Part shown: positions 1 to 8,930 of the stretch, piece by piece | Layout: every line of letters begins with the position of its first letter | How positions within the stretch are numbered: position 1 is the first letter of the stretch | Source of the DNA: Catalinimonas sp038039535 | Lineage (GTDB): Bacteria > Bacteroidota > Bacteroidia > Cytophagales > Cyclobacteriaceae | Direction of reading: 5' to 3' | Assembly: GCF_038039535.1 (NCBI RefSeq) | Contig: NZ_JBBPHP010000028.1 | Coordinates: 1 to 64,000, forward strand | DNA length: 64,000 bases | Translations under genes and position numbers: made by a program | The notes under the pieces: model-generated | Told to the model about the DNA's origin: nothing | Database searches by the model: none | Seen by the model: the letters and a program-made list of their open reading frames with translations, nothing else

Positions 1-16
1 GGGTGCTCTGGCAGAA

Positions 17-433
17 TTGCCAAATTGTAATTCAAAGATTAGCTTGAAACAAAAGCAAATTTTTAAACATGCTCTAAAAATCATAAGTCTGAACAAGAGC
101 CATATTACTGCTTTATTGATTCTCCTGCTCATGACCGCCTGTGCACCATCCATATATTATCTGGGAGACACCTACCCCCCTACTACTATTGTTGAAGTAT
201 TTTATGACGAAAAAGACATTGGCAGAGACTACGTCACCATAGGTAAACTGACACACGATAAAATTCTGGATTACTCCGCTGAAGAGATCAAGCAGGAGAT
301 GATCATTACTGCCAAACAGAGAGGTGCTGACGCGATTGTCTTTTCAGATTTTGTAACCACGCGGGAGAATGATCAGGATGGAGATCGTTTGACCGTCACT
401 GCAAAGCTCATCCGTTACAATGCTACCAATTGA
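17..433 (+). CDS. Small putative lipoprotein, start uncertain
   Basis: Function not recognised. The N-terminal half has a hydrophobic stretch ending in a lipobox-like L-M-T-A-C, so the mature protein is probably a lipoprotein of about 98 residues. The C-terminal half contains an A-K-Q-R-G-A-D-A-I-V segment that loosely recalls small YbjQ/RcsF-like domains, but this is only a resemblance. The frame stays open to the left edge of the window and has no ATG before the lipobox. TTG codons at 17 and 44 are possible starts, so the true start may lie upstream. The last 110 nt of the gene (322-431) are duplicated at 1303-1412. Confidence 0.6.
   Translation: MPNCNSKISLKQKQIFKHALKIISLNKSHITALLILLLMTACAPSIYYLGDTYPPTTIVEVFYDEKDIGRDYVTIGKLTHDKILDYSAEEIKQEMIITAKQRGADAIVFSDFVTTRENDQDGDRLTVTAKLIRYNATN
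322..431 (+). repeat. Direct repeat copy 1: 3' end of the lipoprotein gene
   Basis: This 110-nt segment, ending just before the stop codon of the lipoprotein gene, matches 1303-1412 without gaps. I counted about 15 differences by eye, roughly 86% identity, most of them at third codon positions. The two copies flank the membrane-protein gene at 542-1183. Confidence 0.85.
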
Positions 434-541
434 ACTGGAAGCTGGCTAAAAACTTTGTGCAATAAGGATGAGTACAGCTATCGGAATTTATCATTCAACG
501 CTACTCTTTTACAGAAGGAATGCATACTTTAGGTAGTATTT

Positions 542-1183
542 ATGAGCGATTCTACGGAACATACTCTAAAACTAGCCAGTAAGACACTGCAAAAGACCGG
601 ATTCATCCTTATCCCTCTATCCATGCTCCCTCTTCTGGTGATGGACCCTCCCCTAGATGGCGTGAGTTTTCCTGAACATATCGTCCTGATAGCCAGAATA
701 TTGGCTGCCACCTCCCTGGCAGGTGTTATGTTGAGTGCGGTAGTTTACTTGTTTTACCGAAAGCGGAAGAAGGTCTACCTGAGTGAGCAGGGTATTCAAT
801 TTCCTAAGTATCCTTTCATTCCCTGGAAGCGCATTCAATGGTACAAAATCCATATCATTTCCAACTATGGGCTGAATGGAATGATGCTCAATACAGATTA
901 TGGCAAAGTAGTGATAACGGCTGAGGATGATGAAGCACTCTACCACTTTAAAGAAGATTTCAAAGAAAAGATAAAGCAATACAATCCTGCTGCCCAGGAT
1001 TTTAGAGAGCTTAGGTCTTCAAAGGTAAAAGCAGTCATCATCTCGGTCATACTCATAGCGATTTACCTGACCGCCTGCATACTTATGGAATTTGAGAAGA
1101 GATTTGTATGGATATTTTTACCGGCCTTATTAATCAGTATCGGAGCCGTTTGGATTGAACATATCAAGATAAGCAAGAAGTAA
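542..1183 (+). CDS. Membrane protein with PH-like/YcxB-like central region
   Basis: A 213-residue membrane protein. Two hydrophobic segments near residues 20-35 and 45-70 are followed by a basic stretch (YRKRKK). A soluble region (about 75-155) follows, with W-K-R-I-Q-W-Y and a sequence pattern like bacterial PH/YcxB domains. Two more hydrophobic segments lie near 160-205. The topology fits a four-helix inner-membrane protein with a cytoplasmic PH-like domain. Function is unknown. It sits alone between two copies of the lipoprotein gene 3' end, so it may have arrived as a cassette. Confidence 0.7.
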   Translation: MSDSTEHTLKLASKTLQKTGFILIPLSMLPLLVMDPPLDGVSFPEHIVLIARILAATSLAGVMLSAVVYLFYRKRKKVYLSEQGIQFPKYPFIPWKRIQWYKIHIISNYGLNGMMLNTDYGKVVITAEDDEALYHFKEDFKEKIKQYNPAAQDFRELRSSKVKAVIISVILIAIYLTACILMEFEKRFVWIFLPALLISIGAVWIEHIKISKK

Positions 1184-1297
1184 ATTTATTTCATGGTATT
1201 GTATATTCCTCATCCAGCTCTTACAATTCATAACATTGAAAATTTCCACTTACTATATGGCTCAGAAGAGATGCAGTAAAGGGTAGAAACTTGTAAG

Positions 1298-1441
1298 ATG
1301 AAAGGTGCTGACGCAATTGTGTATTCAGATTTTGTAAGCACACGGGAGAATGATCAGGAGGGAGTGCGTTTGGCCGTCACGGCAAAGCTTATTCGGTATA
1401 ATGCTACCGATTATAAAAAAGGAGCAAGCCAAAAGCTCTAG
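1298..1441 (+). pseudogene. Remnant 3' end of the small lipoprotein gene
   Basis: A 47-codon open frame whose first ~37 codons match the C-terminus of the lipoprotein encoded at 17-433 (G-A-D-A-I-V-x-S-D-F-V-x-T-R-E-N-D-Q is shared). It then continues about ten codons past the point where the first copy stops. There is no signal peptide or 5' part; the sequence just upstream carries stops and only faint similarity. It is best read as a displaced or decayed 3' end rather than a functional gene. Its tail overlaps the terminator of the DUF1059 gene on the other strand. Confidence 0.7.
1303..1412 (+). repeat. Direct repeat copy 2: remnant of the lipoprotein gene 3' end
   Basis: Matches 322-431 over 110 nt with no gaps and about 86% identity by eye. 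Same orientation as copy 1, with 871 bp between the copies. Confidence 0.85.
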
Positions 1442-1457
1442 GCAATTGGTTTGCTCC
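1415..1457 (-). terminator. Rho-independent terminator of the DUF1059 gene
   Basis: A 12-bp stem with one G:T pair joins 1421-1432 (GGAGCAAGCCAA) and 1446-1457 (TTGGTTTGCTCC) around a 13-nt loop. Read on the minus strand, the stem is followed directly by six T (1420-1415), the layout of an intrinsic terminator. It lies about 75 bp past the end of the DUF1059 gene. Confidence 0.8.
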
Positions 1458-1532
1458 CTGAGCAGATTTCTGCGTAGCCAGTTTGTTCAGATGATAACTA
1501 CGCTGCCCACTGCATAAATAAAAACACTAAAT

Positions 1533-1724
1533 TCAAGCCTCTTCCAAAGGCTCATCCCGCATCACGGATTTCACTTTGGCTACTACTTCGGGAGAAATCT
1601 CCTGTAAGCCATGTACCTGCTGTGCATGCTGGGCGGCCATAGTAAGGGCTTCTTCTTCGGTTTCTGCCTGTATCACACCTTCACAGTCAAAACCTACATC
1701 TTTACAACGAATTACTTTTGCCAT
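1533..1724 (-). CDS. DUF1059 family small protein
   Basis: A 63-residue soluble protein matching the DUF1059 pattern: a V-I-R-C-K-D-x-G-F-D-C-E start with two cysteines, then T-E-E-E-A-L and A-A-x-H-A-x-x-V-H-G. The family is widespread and uncharacterised; the paired Cys and His residues suggest possible metal binding, but this is inference. It is monocistronic and followed by a clear minus-strand terminator at 1415-1457. An AT-rich stretch upstream (1725-1785) could hold its promoter. Confidence 0.8.
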   Translation of the reverse strand: MAKVIRCKDVGFDCEGVIQAETEEEALTMAAQHAQQVHGLQEISPEVVAKVKSVMRDEPLEEA

Positions 1725-1785
1725 AAAGTTAGTGTTAAGTTTACTTACTTAATTTACGCTTAATATTAATATCATAATCGTATTA

Positions 1786-4785
1786 TCAATTTTTTAATAT
1801 ACGGAAGACCTCGGGTGATTTATCCGGAATTTCTACCCTCAGATAGTATAGGCCGGGTGACAAATTCAGGCTTTGTGTATTGATCTGATGGAAGCCCTGG
1901 GTACTGGAGTATTGAGTTTGTTCCTGGTACAGCTGATCACCGAATTGATTGAGCAGCTTAAAGGTGACCTCTCCGTCATTCACGCCGGTTTCTTTTGCCC
2001 TCACCTGGAGTCCCACATCACGATCATCTAAGGAATTAGGAAATACCGTCCAGGAGCTAATCTGTTGATCGGAAGCCTCTTCAACAGGAAGCATACCATC
2101 TTCACTTACTGCAAAGATCAGTGATAATGACCTACCCACTGTCCCCTGTAGGTTTTTTTCACTATAAGGTGTGGCCGTCAGGAGATAAAAGCCTTCTTCA
2201 AACGATCCATTACGATAATCACTATTTACATTACCGAAAAGAGCAAAGGGAGGTGTATTTTCAACTACTTCAAGTACCAATTCTGTGGGAACAATATTGA
2301 TATCTGTCTCTACCAGAGTAAATTGCACACTGCCCACTGCCTGTTCATTACCAGAGTTGGCCCGGATATTCAGGTTGGAGCCCTCTAAACTCAGGTCTAT
2401 GATTTCAAAATCAAATAGTGTTCTGATCTCCTCATCAGTAGTGGCATTGATCAGGCTGAATGATTGCAGTGGATCTTCCAGCAGAAAAAATGAGAGACTC
2501 AGTGTATTTAATATCTCCCCCTGAGCATTGGGTAAGGAATATGCGGTTGCTTCAACTGTATATTCCTCTCCTTCAAAAATACCGAAGTCAAAATTACGTC
2601 CTTTAAAGTCATTTCCCTGGTTTCCGAAAGATGCATACGGCTCATTATTTTCTATCACCTCCGACGTTAAGCCGCCGCTAATCTTTATCACAACACTCCC
2701 CACTTTCTCGGGCACTGTATTCACTTTAATGGCCAGATTTTTTGTATAGGTTTCGTAATAAGATATAACCGCACCATCGCTTAAAGTCTTTATCGGGTAG
2801 TCATATTCAGCATCATATAACTCCAGGCTGGCGATACCAGCACAACCTGTCAGCGCTGATAAGGCTTCAAAGGCCTGGACAAATCCATAACCCGTACCAA
2901 AATCAAAGCCTGTATCTTGCCCGGGGGTGAATGGATCATCCATATCAATCGCGGTATTTTGCAGAATTTCCTCAATTTCTGAGGGAGAAAGATCTGCGGA
3001 GGCCTGTTTCATCAGAGCAGCAATTCCAGCCACATGAGGTGCCGAGGCAGATGTACCAAAAAAATTAGGAAAACCATCACCTTCTTCATCACTTCCGGGA
3101 AAGAAAAAGGTAGTATTGGCACCGTCAGGACCACAAACCTCAGGCTTCTCCCTTACTTCGGGAGCCATGGGATCTCCACAGGGAGAGAGCAATATTGGCG
3201 TTCCGCCTGCGGAAGAAAAGAACTCGGGAAAGGGCTCTGGTGATCCGAAGGGAGGAGTATTGAAATAGGGTACCGCTCCCACTGCTATAGCCCCTGAAGC
3301 ATTGGGGTGCCCAAATACGGTGCTGCTGTTGGTAGCATATTCTTCTTGTAGAGGACCTCCGAAGTACATGTATTTTATCCTCTCGGGATTAGGATTAGGA
3401 CCTTCAGGCTCTATTCCATTCTCAGGAGTCCCTACCCATTTGCCAATGACGATATAGGCCTCTACATAGAAATCTGTTCCCACACTGAGAAATTCAAAGG
3501 GATCATTACCAATATTACCATCAAGGCTTCCAAATATAGCGCTACTGAAATCTCCCGCCTCTGTAAAAATAAAGATATCCATATCGCTCATCGCTCCGGT
3601 ACTTGTCGGACAAATAGAGGCGTAAGGCTGTGACCATTGGAAAGAAAGGGTGGCTTGAGTGGGTATGATTATCCGCTGAAATACATCTATTTCGGCACCA
3701 GGATTAAAGTCGTGCAGTACATAATCTCCTATCGGAAAGCCGTCGCCTTCGGTCAGTTTATAGACTTCCGGTGCCGGACGAAATTCACTCTCATAAGACT
3801 GTCGTGCATCATTACCTGCAGAAGAAAAGTAAGTTACTCCTTTTTCTTCTACCATATCTACTGCCTGGGCTATGATACCATCCTGAAAAAAGGGATCATT
3901 TAAATATCCAATATCATCTACAATGACGTTGGCACCGGCATCATCAGCGAGACTCAGAATTCCATTGGCAAAACTAGGCTGCCCCAACCATGCGGTATGG
4001 AAAGCTAATCCTGCCCCGGGAGCTACATCATGTACAATCTCAGCCATTGCACGTCCTTCATCTATCCCCTGACCCGGAGGAAGGTCCAGGAGGATGTTCA
4101 CGGGAGTAGTATATCCATTCGGATTTCCTGGTCCGGGCAGATCACCAGTTCCAATACCGTCTGCTTCACCTTGCAGAGCATTATAACTATCTGATAATAT
4201 TCCTACTATTGTACCATCACCATTTATACCACAGGTATTCCTGGCCACGTCAGAAGTTTGCGCCACATCTCCCTGTGATGTAACAGAACCTATTCTCCTT
4301 TGGGGGCGATAGCTTGTGCGTACAAACCGAAGTCCGCTCACGTTCTCAAGTTGATCAATTCTGGAAATAGGAAAAAGTCCGGATACCATTCGCCCAAAAG
4401 CTGACGCTTGTTCCATTCCCAGTTTTTCTAATGTGGATTTCAGAAGTTCCCCATCCTGTTCTGCGGTAGCTTCAATTACAACCTTTTCTTCTACCAGGAT
4501 GAGCGTCTGGTCAAATCCTTGCTGTTCGGTATACTCTTTCCAGGAACCTCCCCGGGAGACTTGCTGATGCGCTTGATGCAAGCCCCACAATACCTGTGAT
4601 ACTCTTGTGTCTTTAGGAGTTAAGCGGGAATTTCGGGCAGCAGGCCCCATAGTTTGTTTTTGTAATTGTGAAGGCATTGCCTGAGGCAAATGATTCTCAA
4701 TTTTTGAAGGAGTCTGTGCTTTAATTTCTGATGAGAAAAGCATTAACACAACTCCCAAAATCAGATATTGTCTAAGTGACCTCAT
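1786..4785 (-). CDS. Secreted subtilisin-like S8 serine protease with T9SS tail
   Basis: A 999-residue protein with a signal peptide ending near I-K-A-Q (residue 24). The S8 catalytic triad is visible: Asp in V-G-I-L-S-D-S-Y (about 198), His in E-I-V-H-D-V-A-P-G (about 252), and Ser in F-G-T-S-A-S-A-P-H-V-A-G (about 577). The oxyanion-hole Asn lies in S-S-A-G-N-D. An insert of about 220 residues separates the Asn and Ser blocks. Repeated beta-rich modules follow at about 660-900. The last ~90 residues (W-T-V-F-P-N ... L-S-P-G-L-Y-Y-L-R-V) form a type A T9SS sorting domain. It should therefore cross the outer membrane through T9SS and act outside the cell; the substrate is unknown. Confidence 0.9.
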   Translation of the reverse strand: MRSLRQYLILGVVLMLFSSEIKAQTPSKIENHLPQAMPSQLQKQTMGPAARNSRLTPKDTRVSQVLWGLHQAHQQVSRGGSWKEYTEQQGFDQTLILVEEKVVIEATAEQDGELLKSTLEKLGMEQASAFGRMVSGLFPISRIDQLENVSGLRFVRTSYRPQRRIGSVTSQGDVAQTSDVARNTCGINGDGTIVGILSDSYNALQGEADGIGTGDLPGPGNPNGYTTPVNILLDLPPGQGIDEGRAMAEIVHDVAPGAGLAFHTAWLGQPSFANGILSLADDAGANVIVDDIGYLNDPFFQDGIIAQAVDMVEEKGVTYFSSAGNDARQSYESEFRPAPEVYKLTEGDGFPIGDYVLHDFNPGAEIDVFQRIIIPTQATLSFQWSQPYASICPTSTGAMSDMDIFIFTEAGDFSSAIFGSLDGNIGNDPFEFLSVGTDFYVEAYIVIGKWVGTPENGIEPEGPNPNPERIKYMYFGGPLQEEYATNSSTVFGHPNASGAIAVGAVPYFNTPPFGSPEPFPEFFSSAGGTPILLSPCGDPMAPEVREKPEVCGPDGANTTFFFPGSDEEGDGFPNFFGTSASAPHVAGIAALMKQASADLSPSEIEEILQNTAIDMDDPFTPGQDTGFDFGTGYGFVQAFEALSALTGCAGIASLELYDAEYDYPIKTLSDGAVISYYETYTKNLAIKVNTVPEKVGSVVIKISGGLTSEVIENNEPYASFGNQGNDFKGRNFDFGIFEGEEYTVEATAYSLPNAQGEILNTLSLSFFLLEDPLQSFSLINATTDEEIRTLFDFEIIDLSLEGSNLNIRANSGNEQAVGSVQFTLVETDINIVPTELVLEVVENTPPFALFGNVNSDYRNGSFEEGFYLLTATPYSEKNLQGTVGRSLSLIFAVSEDGMLPVEEASDQQISSWTVFPNSLDDRDVGLQVRAKETGVNDGEVTFKLLNQFGDQLYQEQTQYSSTQGFHQINTQSLNLSPGLYYLRVEIPDKSPEVFRILKN

Positions 4786-5448
4786 ACTAATTTAGGTTTA
4801 GGGGTAAAGGTTAATATTTCTTGGGCATCAAAACTTACCTTCAGAAAAATTGCGCAAGTTCTTGGGTAAGTGTATTGATTCTGCTATATCTACTAATTAG
4901 ATTTTGCTTTCAGTTAGATAATGATGTAAGCCTTTCAGCAGAGATATCGGGATATATTCTGGAGAGGCAATTAGATAGGAGCTTGATTTTGCTAACTTAT
5001 ATCTTTAGTCAAAAGGCTGTTAAAAAGTAACCTTATGAATGAATTTGCTGAATATGCTGTAACCGAATACTGAGTATAGGTAAATTCTGGCAAGCAGCGT
5101 GACCGTTAAATATTAATGAGTGAGCTACCTGCTCTTCCTATCAAGCAAGCATTAATAAAGTTAGCTTACTGCCCAAATACCTATAATAAAAAATTAATAT
5201 GGACAGTCTTAAATAAGCTTCAACCCCGCACTCTGAGATCGTTTTTCTATCAAATTTGATTCACTAATCAATTTACTCAATCTTGGAAGTCGGTACAATA
5301 CCCAGAAATAGGTATATACTATTTGATCATTTTTACTGCCCGGGGTATTGATATTTCAACTGTTATGAGAGAAACATCAGATGAGTTGTAAGTAATCAAA
5401 AGAAAATAATTATCATGTCTGACACATCCATGACTTAAACCTATTCCC
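4786..5448. other. 663-bp intergenic region, no gene recognised
   Basis: An AT-rich spacer between the divergent S8 protease gene and the secreted-protein gene at 5449, so it must hold promoters for both. I saw no convincing promoter box, terminator or repeat. A 69-codon TTG-start frame at 4821-5030 has no family features and is not called. Confidence 0.5.
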
Positions 5449-6210
5449 ATGAAGAACCTGCTCCCCCTTTGCTTATACTTTATTGTACTACAATCCGTAA
5501 ATGCCCAAACAGAACAATACTACCGCCTGCTCAATGGCTCAGAAAACTCGCAGCAGAAGCGGATAGAACTGTACTCAGATACAGATACTGCCTGGAATAA
5601 GTGGGACCATAGAGGATATAGCTTTGGTTTTGACCCCAGCCTTACGCCCATGTATACCAATGTGCAGGGTATACTGAGTACACCCTATATGATACAGGTA
5701 AGAGGCAATGAAAACGAAAAGAATAAGAAACGCTGGGGCTATCATGTATTTGAAGGCTATGCCAGAGATGACAAATCCCGCATCACTCTGCTGGTCAACA
5801 AGCATGTAGAAGAAGAAAAGCCAGTAGCCGAAATGTATTACTACGGCACCGTCTACAATCATTCTGCTCCGGCATACAACTGGTTGCGCATTGGCTCCGA
5901 TGTTCGCCAGCACTCATTTATGTTTAGCCGGGACGAAGCGATCTTTTATGGTTCGCTAAAACTAAGCAATGCCTTTACCCTGGGCAGTGTGGGTAAGGAC
6001 AACATCCGCGAAACACCCCCTGAAGGAGACGATGAAAGCAACTATAAAGAAAGTGCCAGGCATGTCAACTTCAAAGCGCTCAGGGAAAGTGATGATGGCA
6101 CTATCTTTTACGACAAGGACCGGCATATGGTGGTCATCAAGATCAATGGAGAGTGGATGCAACTCCATGTGACTCCCCTACCCGACAGTGTGCAGTATGA
6201 GTTTGAATAA
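5449..6210 (+). CDS. Secreted protein of unknown function
   Basis: A 253-residue protein with a clear signal peptide cleaved near V-N-A-Q (residue 20). The mature part is rich in Tyr, Trp and charged residues and has no motif I recognise. There is no lipobox and no T9SS tail, so it is probably periplasmic or released to the envelope. It has the same orientation as the next small secreted-protein gene, 115 bp downstream. Confidence 0.65.
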   Translation: MKNLLPLCLYFIVLQSVNAQTEQYYRLLNGSENSQQKRIELYSDTDTAWNKWDHRGYSFGFDPSLTPMYTNVQGILSTPYMIQVRGNENEKNKKRWGYHVFEGYARDDKSRITLLVNKHVEEEKPVAEMYYYGTVYNHSAPAYNWLRIGSDVRQHSFMFSRDEAIFYGSLKLSNAFTLGSVGKDNIRETPPEGDDESNYKESARHVNFKALRESDDGTIFYDKDRHMVVIKINGEWMQLHVTPLPDSVQYEFE

Positions 6211-6325
6211 CAAGCACAAAGTTGAGAGCCCCAAGTTTATGAGTGGTAAGCAGAATTAATATATAAAAGTGTTAATTTCTAATGCATTTTTTATATTGAG
6301 TATCCACTTATTTTATATCATCATC

Positions 6326-6751
6326 ATGCGTAGTATTACACACTTAGCTTTAGCTGTTATTCTTGGGCTTATTATCCATACATCAGGCTTAGCGCAGGAC
6401 TTATGTTACTGCGACTTTGATAAACACACTGGTGAGGATAGTTATGCTACAGTCAGTATTTTTTCCACCAATCAGGACACCTATGGCCATATAGGTGACC
6501 TGCAATACAAGGTGGTGAATAGAGATGCCTCACAGGAGGACAATACCTATCAGATAGAAGTACGTATAGGCCGGAAAACTTATTCGTATCAGGTGGATCA
6601 GCTTCGTTTATACTACGATGGGCTTGATCTGGGCTATATGTCTAACCTCCGGATCGGTCTGATGAAAATAGTATCACAGCGGTTTCAGCAATGCCCTCAG
6701 GCAGCTCAGGCAAATTCGGCACAGCTTGAACTACTTTTTAACGCTGATTGA
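6326..6751 (+). CDS. Small secreted protein of unknown function
   Basis: A 141-residue protein. I start it at the ATG at 6326, because this begins directly with a good signal peptide (M-R-S-I-T-H ... S-G-L-A-Q, about 24 residues); the GTG at 6269 would add 19 residues before it. The mature part has an early C-Y-C motif and one later Cys (Q-Q-C-P). No family recognised. Confidence 0.65.
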   Translation: MRSITHLALAVILGLIIHTSGLAQDLCYCDFDKHTGEDSYATVSIFSTNQDTYGHIGDLQYKVVNRDASQEDNTYQIEVRIGRKTYSYQVDQLRLYYDGLDLGYMSNLRIGLMKIVSQRFQQCPQAAQANSAQLELLFNAD

Positions 6752-7102
6752 TAAGGCAAAGAGGAAGCATTCTTCTCTTCCAAAATTCTTCTAAGTGGGT
6801 AGAGAATGATAATAATAGTATTTCCTATTGAAACACCGGGCGGCGCATATATTGGGCAAACATTTTTTAAAGGGTATTCACTTAATTTTTGTCATAAGCA
6901 TTGAAAATACCTACTTTACATATTATCTTGTAAAGCAAATAAAGCAAGATGATAGAGTGTTAACGCTCAATTTTTATTATTAATGCTTCAGAAACTGATA
7001 CAAACCTAATGAAAGCAGCGGAAAAGCATGAAATAAAAAGTGCTTGTGCCGGAAAAACAGCTAACGATTACTACAAAACATCAACCTTCAATACTAACCC
7101 CT
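6752..7102. other. 351-bp intergenic region with two small stem-loops
   Basis: No gene seen. One stem-loop pairs CTTTACA (from about 6913) with TGTAAAG (to about 6935). A second, GAGTG-TTAA-CGCTC at 6955-6968, is followed by a T-rich run and looks like a weak plus-strand terminator. It lies 200 bp past the preceding gene, so its role is unclear. Confidence 0.35.
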
Positions 7103-7999
7103 ATGCATAAAGCTTTACTATTGCTTACTCTGCTTATATATGCGTGTAACAGTGCAGAAAAGAATCCCCCAGCACAGGAGAAAGTAAGCGATCACCTGGA
7201 ACTTAAGACCATGTATGAAGAGGATCAGGCTAACCGAATGAGCGGAAATATTGACTGGCAGGTGGTTTCCAGAAGAGACAGCTTAAGAGAAGCCCGAGTG
7301 TATACCTTACTGGATTCTAATCTGGTTCGCACCTCAGCAGATCATTATTATGCGACCATGATTTTTCAGCACGGCGGAGATACTGTTGCTTCGGGTATGG
7401 CCGTAAAAATGATGAGAAAAGCGGTAGCGCTAGACGCTGGCATCAACAAGTGGCTTCTGGCCGCAGCTATTGACCGAGATCTGATGCGTAAGGGACAACC
7501 TCAAATCTACGGTACCCAGTTCACAAAAAGCAGTATGGAAGCTCCCTGGGAATTGTACCAGTTGGATAGCACTCAGGTGAGTGATGAAGAGAGAAAAGAA
7601 TATGGTGTGGAAACCCTGGCTGAGCAGAAAGAAAAGCTTAAGATGATGAATAAGAAAAAGCTTTCCGAACTACTAGCATCGGGACGAGATGTAGATGAGA
7701 TTGTAGCCTTTACAAAGCAGGAAGATAAAGAGTATTCAGTCTATGACCTTTCAGAAGCTGGTATTAATCAATTTGGCTACCAACTCATGGTTCAGAATAA
7801 GCATGAAGAGGCTCTGAAGATCTTTTCCTTCAATACACAATTGTATCCGGAGGGTTTTAATACTTATGATAGCTATGGTGAGTGTTTACGTGTACTTGGC
7901 AAAACAGAGGAAGCTGTAGCAGCTTACAAAAGATCTCTGGCTTTAAATCCAGAAAATACCAATGCTGAGCGTGTACTGGCAGAAATGCAGGCTGAATAA
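7103..7999 (+). CDS. DUF6624-like lipoprotein with C-terminal TPR
   Basis: A 298-residue protein. The ATG at 7103 is preferred over 7040 because it starts a compact lipoprotein signal with lipobox L-I-Y-A-C (Cys near residue 13). Residues ~30-150 follow the DUF6624 pattern as I remember it: D-Q-A-N-R, A-T-M-I-F-Q-H-G-G, W-L-L-A-A-A-I-D-R-D-L, and G-Q-P-Q-I-Y-G-T-Q. The last ~75 residues contain TPR motifs (A-L-K-I-F-S-F-N, A-V-A-A-Y-K-R-S-L-A-L-N-P). It is probably anchored in the periplasmic leaflet. Its function is unknown; TPRs suggest protein binding. Confidence 0.7.
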   Translation: MHKALLLLTLLIYACNSAEKNPPAQEKVSDHLELKTMYEEDQANRMSGNIDWQVVSRRDSLREARVYTLLDSNLVRTSADHYYATMIFQHGGDTVASGMAVKMMRKAVALDAGINKWLLAAAIDRDLMRKGQPQIYGTQFTKSSMEAPWELYQLDSTQVSDEERKEYGVETLAEQKEKLKMMNKKKLSELLASGRDVDEIVAFTKQEDKEYSVYDLSEAGINQFGYQLMVQNKHEEALKIFSFNTQLYPEGFNTYDSYGECLRVLGKTEEAVAAYKRSLALNPENTNAERVLAEMQAE

Positions 8000-8033
8000 C
8001 ATAAATCAGATTTTAGATTCTTTTTAAAATCAA

Positions 8034-8756
8034 ATGAAAAGGCTTTTTTTTATTCTTTCAACACTTAGTCTGCTGTCCTGTCAGGAAAACGAAACCATAG
8101 AGAAACGAGTGGATCAAGAGACTGTTCATCCCGACTGGACCAAGCTTGAAATTCCTGGCGGGAGACAAGCCCTCGCAATAGCGGGTAGTATTGACGATAC
8201 TTTGCTCGTCACTACCTGGACAAAAGCTTATTATACTACTGATCAGGGAGAAACCTGGCAGGAGTCTAAAAACTTTCATGGTCCTATTCCGGGATTGTAT
8301 ATCCATCAGGACACTATTTTGTCCCTGGAGGCTTATCTCTATGAAGATGCGGAATCACCACCCAAGGCAGCTTTGAATCAGTATTACACTATAGATTTCG
8401 GGAAAAGCTGGCATTATTATCCAGGGGACACCCATGCTTATAAGCAGTTGATAGGCGTAGTAGCATCCTCTTCAGGCACTACGTATCAAATAAAACATAG
8501 ACGAACACCGATTTCCGAAGGAGCCAGTAATTTTTGAATTAATCCCTCTGATATTACTGTAGCTTATGGCTACGGAGAAGAATTGATTGACTTTCCTTTT
8601 CAAAGAGAACTAATCAATCTCTACATGGATTCCCAGGACAGATTATATGTAGCGGCTTCTGGTGGGGTGCATATTGAGGAAGACAACACTATCTTTTGCT
8701 GTACCAACGATACACCTGCTATTGTGTATATTTCTCGTTATCCATTACCACAATAG
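8034..8756 (+). pseudogene. BNR/Asp-box lipoprotein broken by an in-frame TGA
   Basis: The start codon opens a lipoprotein signal (L-S-L-L-S-C). It is followed by a sialidase/BNR-type Asp-box (Y-Y-T-T-D-Q-G-E-T-W) and a second related repeat (Y-Y-T-I-D-F-G-K-S-W). The frame meets TGA at 8535-8537 after 167 codons. Beyond it the same frame stays open for 72 more codons, with beta-propeller-like sequence (L-I-N-L-Y-M-D-S-Q-D-R-L-Y-V-A-A-S-G-G-V), and ends at TAG 8754-8756. The full frame would be 241 codons including both stops. It is best read as one gene with a single nonsense mutation or sequencing error; a truncated protein could still be made. Confidence 0.75.
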
Positions 8757-8930
8757 CAAATAATCATCTAATCAGCTTCAATTCATTCTATACCGCTATT
8801 TATACAATGGCACACCTCAATGAAGGATATGAATAGCTATGCAGTAGCTGTGAAATTGAAGACTTCTTCTTACCTTACATAAGTTCAATCATACTACTAA
8901 TACAATCCATACTTAACCCTCAATCGCTGT

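Noticed and set aside
4821..5030. 69-codon TTG-start ORF in the gap after the S8 protease gene
   Set aside because: It has no signal, motif or context support and a weak start; likely chance.
6955..6968. Small hairpin GAGTG-TTAA-CGCTC followed by T-rich sequence as a terminator
   Set aside because: The stem is only 5 bp and it lies 200 bp past the nearest gene; too weak to call as a terminator.
8535..8537. TGA as a selenocysteine codon in the BNR gene
   Set aside because: I saw no selenocysteine insertion element or redox context, and this protein family does not use selenocysteine.
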